NCBI GenBank assembly: GCA_003476475.1
Contig: DMUD01000295.1
Coordinates: 1 to 8,833, forward strand
Length of the DNA stretch: 8,833 nucleotides
Direction: 5' to 3'
Source: Cytophagales bacterium
GTDB taxonomy: Bacteria > Bacteroidota > Bacteroidia > Cytophagales > UBA9547
In this document: piece after piece, positions 5,904 to 8,833 of the stretch
How positions within the stretch are numbered: the stretch's first letter is position 1
How the letters are laid out: each line of letters starts with the position of its first letter
Made by a program: the position numbers and the translations under genes
The notes under the pieces: model-generated
What the model saw: only the letters and a program-made list of their open reading frames with translations
Database searches by the model: none
What the model was told of the DNA's origin: nothing

Positions 5904-7307
5904 ATGAACATTTTAAAAAAGACATTTTTTGCGATGTGCTTTTCGTGCTTGCTAATGCAAGTTTCATTGGCACGTACACAAACTCATTCTAATCCTATCG
6001 ATTCTTTCGTGGTAAACACGGACACTTTTTCATTGGCCAATTTCGATTTCGTTCCCGATTTTACGGCCAATGAGGTTCGAGAACGGTTGAAAACCATCTC
6101 TACGCCCAATATCGAGTTAACATTCAACACCCATGTGTTTTCGTTTATCGACTATTTGACTGTACGCAACAGAGATTATTCGCGCATGGTACTGCGCAGG
6201 CAGTCTTTGTATTTGCCGGTTTTTGAAAAATATCTGAAAAAGTACGGAATGCCCGACGAGCTAAAATATCTTTCCATAGTAGAGTCTGGTTTGAATCCAA
6301 AAGCTTTGTCTCGTTCTGGAGCCTTGGGTTTGTGGCAGTTCATCCCTTCTACTGGTAAGCACATGGGTTTGCGTATCGATTCCCATTTCGATGACCGTAT
6401 GAATGTGGAAAAATCGACCGAGGCGGCTTGTAAATATTTGAAAGGTTTGTACCAGGCTACAGGCGATTGGCCTTTGGCACTTGCTTCGTACAATTGTGGG
6501 CCAGGAAATGTGTTTAAAGCCATGAAACGTTGCGGTAAGGGCAATTTTTGGGAAATATATCATTGTTTGCCACAAGAAACCCGCAGCTATGTGCCACAGT
6601 TTATTGCAATCACCTATTTGATGAACTTTCACAAAGAGCACAATCTTTTTCCCGATTATTTCGAATACCCAATGCAATATGACACGGTTTCCTTAAACCA
6701 ATACGTGAACATTGACTTGCTATGCAAACACATGGGTATTTGTAGTGAAGATATTTTTTCGTTGAACCCCGAGATAAAACGGAATTACATTCCAAACTCC
6801 GAAGCAAATTTTTTGCTCCGTTACCCAGCCGACAAAGGCAATTTTTTTCGAAATAACCGGCATTGGTTATTGGATTCTGTGGCCATTGGTGTGGAAGAAG
6901 TGGTAGAACTGAATAAAAAATTAAATGCACCTTTGCCAAGCGCACATGTAAGTTCAAAAGTTGTTCGCATAATTCATAAAGTAAAAAGGGGGCAAAACCT
7001 AACTTTCATAGCCGACAAATACAATGTGACAATAGCTGAGTTAAAAAAATGGAACCGAATTCGGAGCCATAAGGTGCAAGTGGGACAAAGTATTTCCATT
7101 TGGAAAAAAGAAGCTAAAGAAGTCAAAGCACATTTACGTACTTCCTATTCTTCTCCTCGAAAAAGGTATCACCAAGTAAAACAAGGAGATACCCTTTGGT
7201 CTATTTCACGTAAATATCAAAACGTGACAATAGAAAAAATAAAGCGATTGAATAACATTGAAGATGATGGGCTTAAAGTTGGGCAGCGCTTGCTGATTCA
7301 AAATTAA
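5904..7307 (+). CDS. mltD: Membrane-bound/secreted lytic murein transglycosylase D with LysM domains
   Basis: This enzyme cleaves the glycan strand of peptidoglycan, leaving 1,6-anhydro-muramic ends, in wall growth and turnover. The 467-residue product begins with a signal peptide (about 1-23, KK then TFFAMCFSCLLMQVSLA); the cysteines at 12 and 15 do not sit in a lipobox, so it is probably not a lipoprotein, unlike E. coli MltD. The SLT domain (about 105-235) has all family motifs: LSIVESGLNP with catalytic Glu127, SGALGLWQFIPST (138-150) and ALASYNCGPGNV (192-203). Residues about 260-308 (VSLNQYVNIDLLCKHM...LNPE...FLLRYPA) look like a degenerate LysM. Two clear LysM domains follow at about 357-399 (HKVKRGQNLTFIADKYNV) and 422-465 (YHQVKQGDTLWSISRKYQ), separated by a basic linker; these bind peptidoglycan. 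It is the last gene of the tatA-gatA-mltD run and converges on guaA. Confidence 0.95.
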   Translation: MNILKKTFFAMCFSCLLMQVSLARTQTHSNPIDSFVVNTDTFSLANFDFVPDFTANEVRERLKTISTPNIELTFNTHVFSFIDYLTVRNRDYSRMVLRRQSLYLPVFEKYLKKYGMPDELKYLSIVESGLNPKALSRSGALGLWQFIPSTGKHMGLRIDSHFDDRMNVEKSTEAACKYLKGLYQATGDWPLALASYNCGPGNVFKAMKRCGKGNFWEIYHCLPQETRSYVPQFIAITYLMNFHKEHNLFPDYFEYPMQYDTVSLNQYVNIDLLCKHMGICSEDIFSLNPEIKRNYIPNSEANFLLRYPADKGNFFRNNRHWLLDSVAIGVEEVVELNKKLNAPLPSAHVSSKVVRIIHKVKRGQNLTFIADKYNVTIAELKKWNRIRSHKVQVGQSISIWKKEAKEVKAHLRTSYSSPRKRYHQVKQGDTLWSISRKYQNVTIEKIKRLNNIEDDGLKVGQRLLIQN

Positions 7308-7321
7308 ATCCAAATTTCTTT

Positions 7322-8833
7322 TTATTCCCACTCGATGGTGGCGGGTGGTTTGGAACTGATGTCATACACCACTCTGTTTACCCCTTTTACCTTGTTGATG
7401 ATGTTGTTAGATGCTTCTGCAAGGAATTCATAGGGAAGATGTGCCCAGTCTGCCGTCATTCCGTCCACGCTAGTTACGGCACGTAAGGCAACCGCATTTT
7501 CATAGGTGCGCTCATCGCCCATTACCCCTACCGATTGTACAGGAAGCAATATGGCCCCTGCCTGCCAAATGCTGTCGTATAAACCATGTTCTTTCAAAGA
7601 GGTGATGAAAATATGATCGACTTTTTGAAGTGTTTGCACTTTTTCAGGTGTGATTTCGCCCAAAATACGAATGGCCAATCCAGGGCCAGGAAAGGGGTGC
7701 CGGTTTAAAATGTTGGAGTCAACACCCATTTCGCGACCAACTGAACGCACCTCGTCTTTAAACAAACTACGAAGAGGTTCCACGATTTTAAGTTTCATGA
7801 AATCTGGTAGTCCACCTACATTGTGGTGCGATTTGATGGTCACTGAGGGTCCTTTGACTGAAACAGATTCAATTACGTCGGGGTATATTGTTCCTTGTCC
7901 CAACCATTTCACGTCTTTCAGCAAGTGGGATTCTTCGTCGAAAACATCTATGAAAGTTTTGCCTATTGCTTTGCGCTTATCTTCAGGGTCTGTTTTGCCA
8001 TATAGGGCAGTATAAAATTTTTCTTTGGCATCTACTCCTTTGATATTGAGACCCATGTGGCGGTAGCTATCCAGTACAGACTGAAACTCGTTGTGTCGTA
8101 GCAATCCATTGTCTACGAAAATACAATATAAGTTTTTGCCAATTGCTCTATGTACCAACATGGCTGCCACCGTAGAATCGACTCCCCCAGAGAGTGCCAT
8201 TACGACCTTGTCATTTCCTAAAGTTTTTTTCAAGTTTTCTACTGTTTCCTCCACAAAGGCTAGAGGTGTCCACGACTGGCTACAACCGCAAATGTCCACT
8301 ATGAAGTTTTTTAGCAATAGTTTGCCTTCTGTGCTGTGGGTAACTTCGGGGTGGTACTGTATGCCGAAGGTGTTTTCGCCTATGATTTGATAAGCAGCCA
8401 CTTTTACGCTTTCGGTGCTGGCAATAACTCGAAATGTGTCTGGAACACTGAAAATGGTATCGCCATGCGACATCCAAACTTGGCTATTTTGTTTAATGCC
8501 TTTCAAAAGGTTGGTGCTGTCTGCCACATTTAATTTGGCGCGACCGTATTCTCGAGTGCTGGATGCTTGCACCTCGCCTCCGTTTTGTTTGGCCATGAGT
8601 TGGGCGCCGTAGCAAACACCCAATATGGGCAATGTGCCTCTTACAGTCGAAAGGTCGACATTGGGTGCATCTGTATCGCGTACCGAACAGGGGCTGCCTG
8701 ACAAAATGATTCCTTTCACACTTTTGTCCAAATGATTCAAACCCTTGTTGAAAGGATGAATTTCACAGTACGTATTCAGTTCACGAATTCTTCTTGCGAT
8801 GAGCTGAGTGTATTGGGAGCCAAAGTCGAGTAT
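7322..8833 (-). CDS. guaA: GMP synthase (glutamine-hydrolysing), nearly complete
   Basis: GuaA makes GMP from XMP, ATP and glutamine in purine synthesis (EC 6.3.5.2). The frame is open to the right edge, beginning ILDFGSQYTQLIARRIREL, and 503 residues are visible; only about five to seven N-terminal residues and the start codon lie outside. The class-I glutamine amidotransferase domain has nucleophile Cys in GVCYGAQ (visible residue 74) and the His/Glu pair in GIQYHPEVTHSTEG (161 and 163). The ATP-pyrophosphatase domain has the PP-loop ALSGGVDSTVAA (213-224). The C-terminal XMP-binding/dimerisation domain shows RHPFPGPGLAIRILGE and ends PPATIEWE as usual. A TTG at 8740 is internal and not the start. 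The gene converges on mltD with only 14 bases between stop codons and no clear terminator hairpin. No guaB is seen nearby, and no promoter can be assigned. Confidence 0.98.
   Translation of the reverse strand: MLDFGSQYTQLIARRIRELNTYCEIHPFNKGLNHLDKSVKGIILSGSPCSVRDTDAPNVDLSTVRGTLPILGVCYGAQLMAKQNGGEVQASSTREYGRAKLNVADSTNLLKGIKQNSQVWMSHGDTIFSVPDTFRVIASTESVKVAAYQIIGENTFGIQYHPEVTHSTEGKLLLKNFIVDICGCSQSWTPLAFVEETVENLKKTLGNDKVVMALSGGVDSTVAAMLVHRAIGKNLYCIFVDNGLLRHNEFQSVLDSYRHMGLNIKGVDAKEKFYTALYGKTDPEDKRKAIGKTFIDVFDEESHLLKDVKWLGQGTIYPDVIESVSVKGPSVTIKSHHNVGGLPDFMKLKIVEPLRSLFKDEVRSVGREMGVDSNILNRHPFPGPGLAIRILGEITPEKVQTLQKVDHIFITSLKEHGLYDSIWQAGAILLPVQSVGVMGDERTYENAVALRAVTSVDGMTADWAHLPYEFLAEASNNIINKVKGVNRVVYDISSKPPATIEWE

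Noticed and set aside
1..8833. Mobile elements, CRISPR arrays, tRNA/rRNA genes, defence or secondary-metabolite systems.
   Set aside because: Read on both strands: no transposase-like protein, direct-repeat array, cloverleaf or system-like gene set was seen; the genes are housekeeping or envelope functions.

Overview
The window looks like ordinary chromosome from a member of the Bacteroidota, most likely the Cytophagales or a related order. Three things point there. Protein sequences such as TatA, GuaA and the LysM-bearing MltD are of Bacteroidota type. No start codon has a convincing Shine-Dalgarno sequence. Several genes are preceded by the Bacteroidota promoter pattern, TTG, then 19-20 bases, then TAnnTTTG, lying only 11-21 bases before the start codon. 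The lineage is an inference from these features, not from a database match.

Left part (1-2610). A minus-strand pair encodes a secreted protein with a formylglycine-generating-enzyme-like (SUMF1/GldJ-GldK-like) fold and, with a 4-base ATGA overlap, a lipoprotein that runs off the left edge. Divergent from this pair is mscL (mechanosensitive channel). It converges on sucD (succinyl-CoA ligase alpha subunit), and the two share one perfect 17-bp-stem terminator that works in both directions. sucD has a textbook promoter, and its -33 element is overlapped by a short perfect inverted repeat that could be an operator.

Middle (2611-4238). A minus-strand class-V aminotransferase related to phosphoserine aminotransferase starts at TTG behind its own promoter. 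Next to it is about 300 bp of AT-rich DNA without a gene.

Right part (4213-8833). A plus-strand run, tatA-gatA-mltD, with gaps of 13 and 26 bases is probably one operon: twin-arginine translocase subunit, glutamyl/aspartyl-tRNA amidotransferase subunit A, and lytic transglycosylase D with LysM domains. It converges on guaA (GMP synthase), of which only the first few codons are missing at the right edge.

The genes are mostly housekeeping: TCA cycle, amino-acid metabolism, tRNA charging, purine synthesis, cell-wall turnover and osmotic protection. I found no mobile element, RNA gene, CRISPR array or defence system, and nothing I would call a previously undescribed system. The points most worth a second look are the FGE-like/lipoprotein pair, the use of TTG starts, the possible sucD operator, and the unsettled substrate of the aminotransferase.
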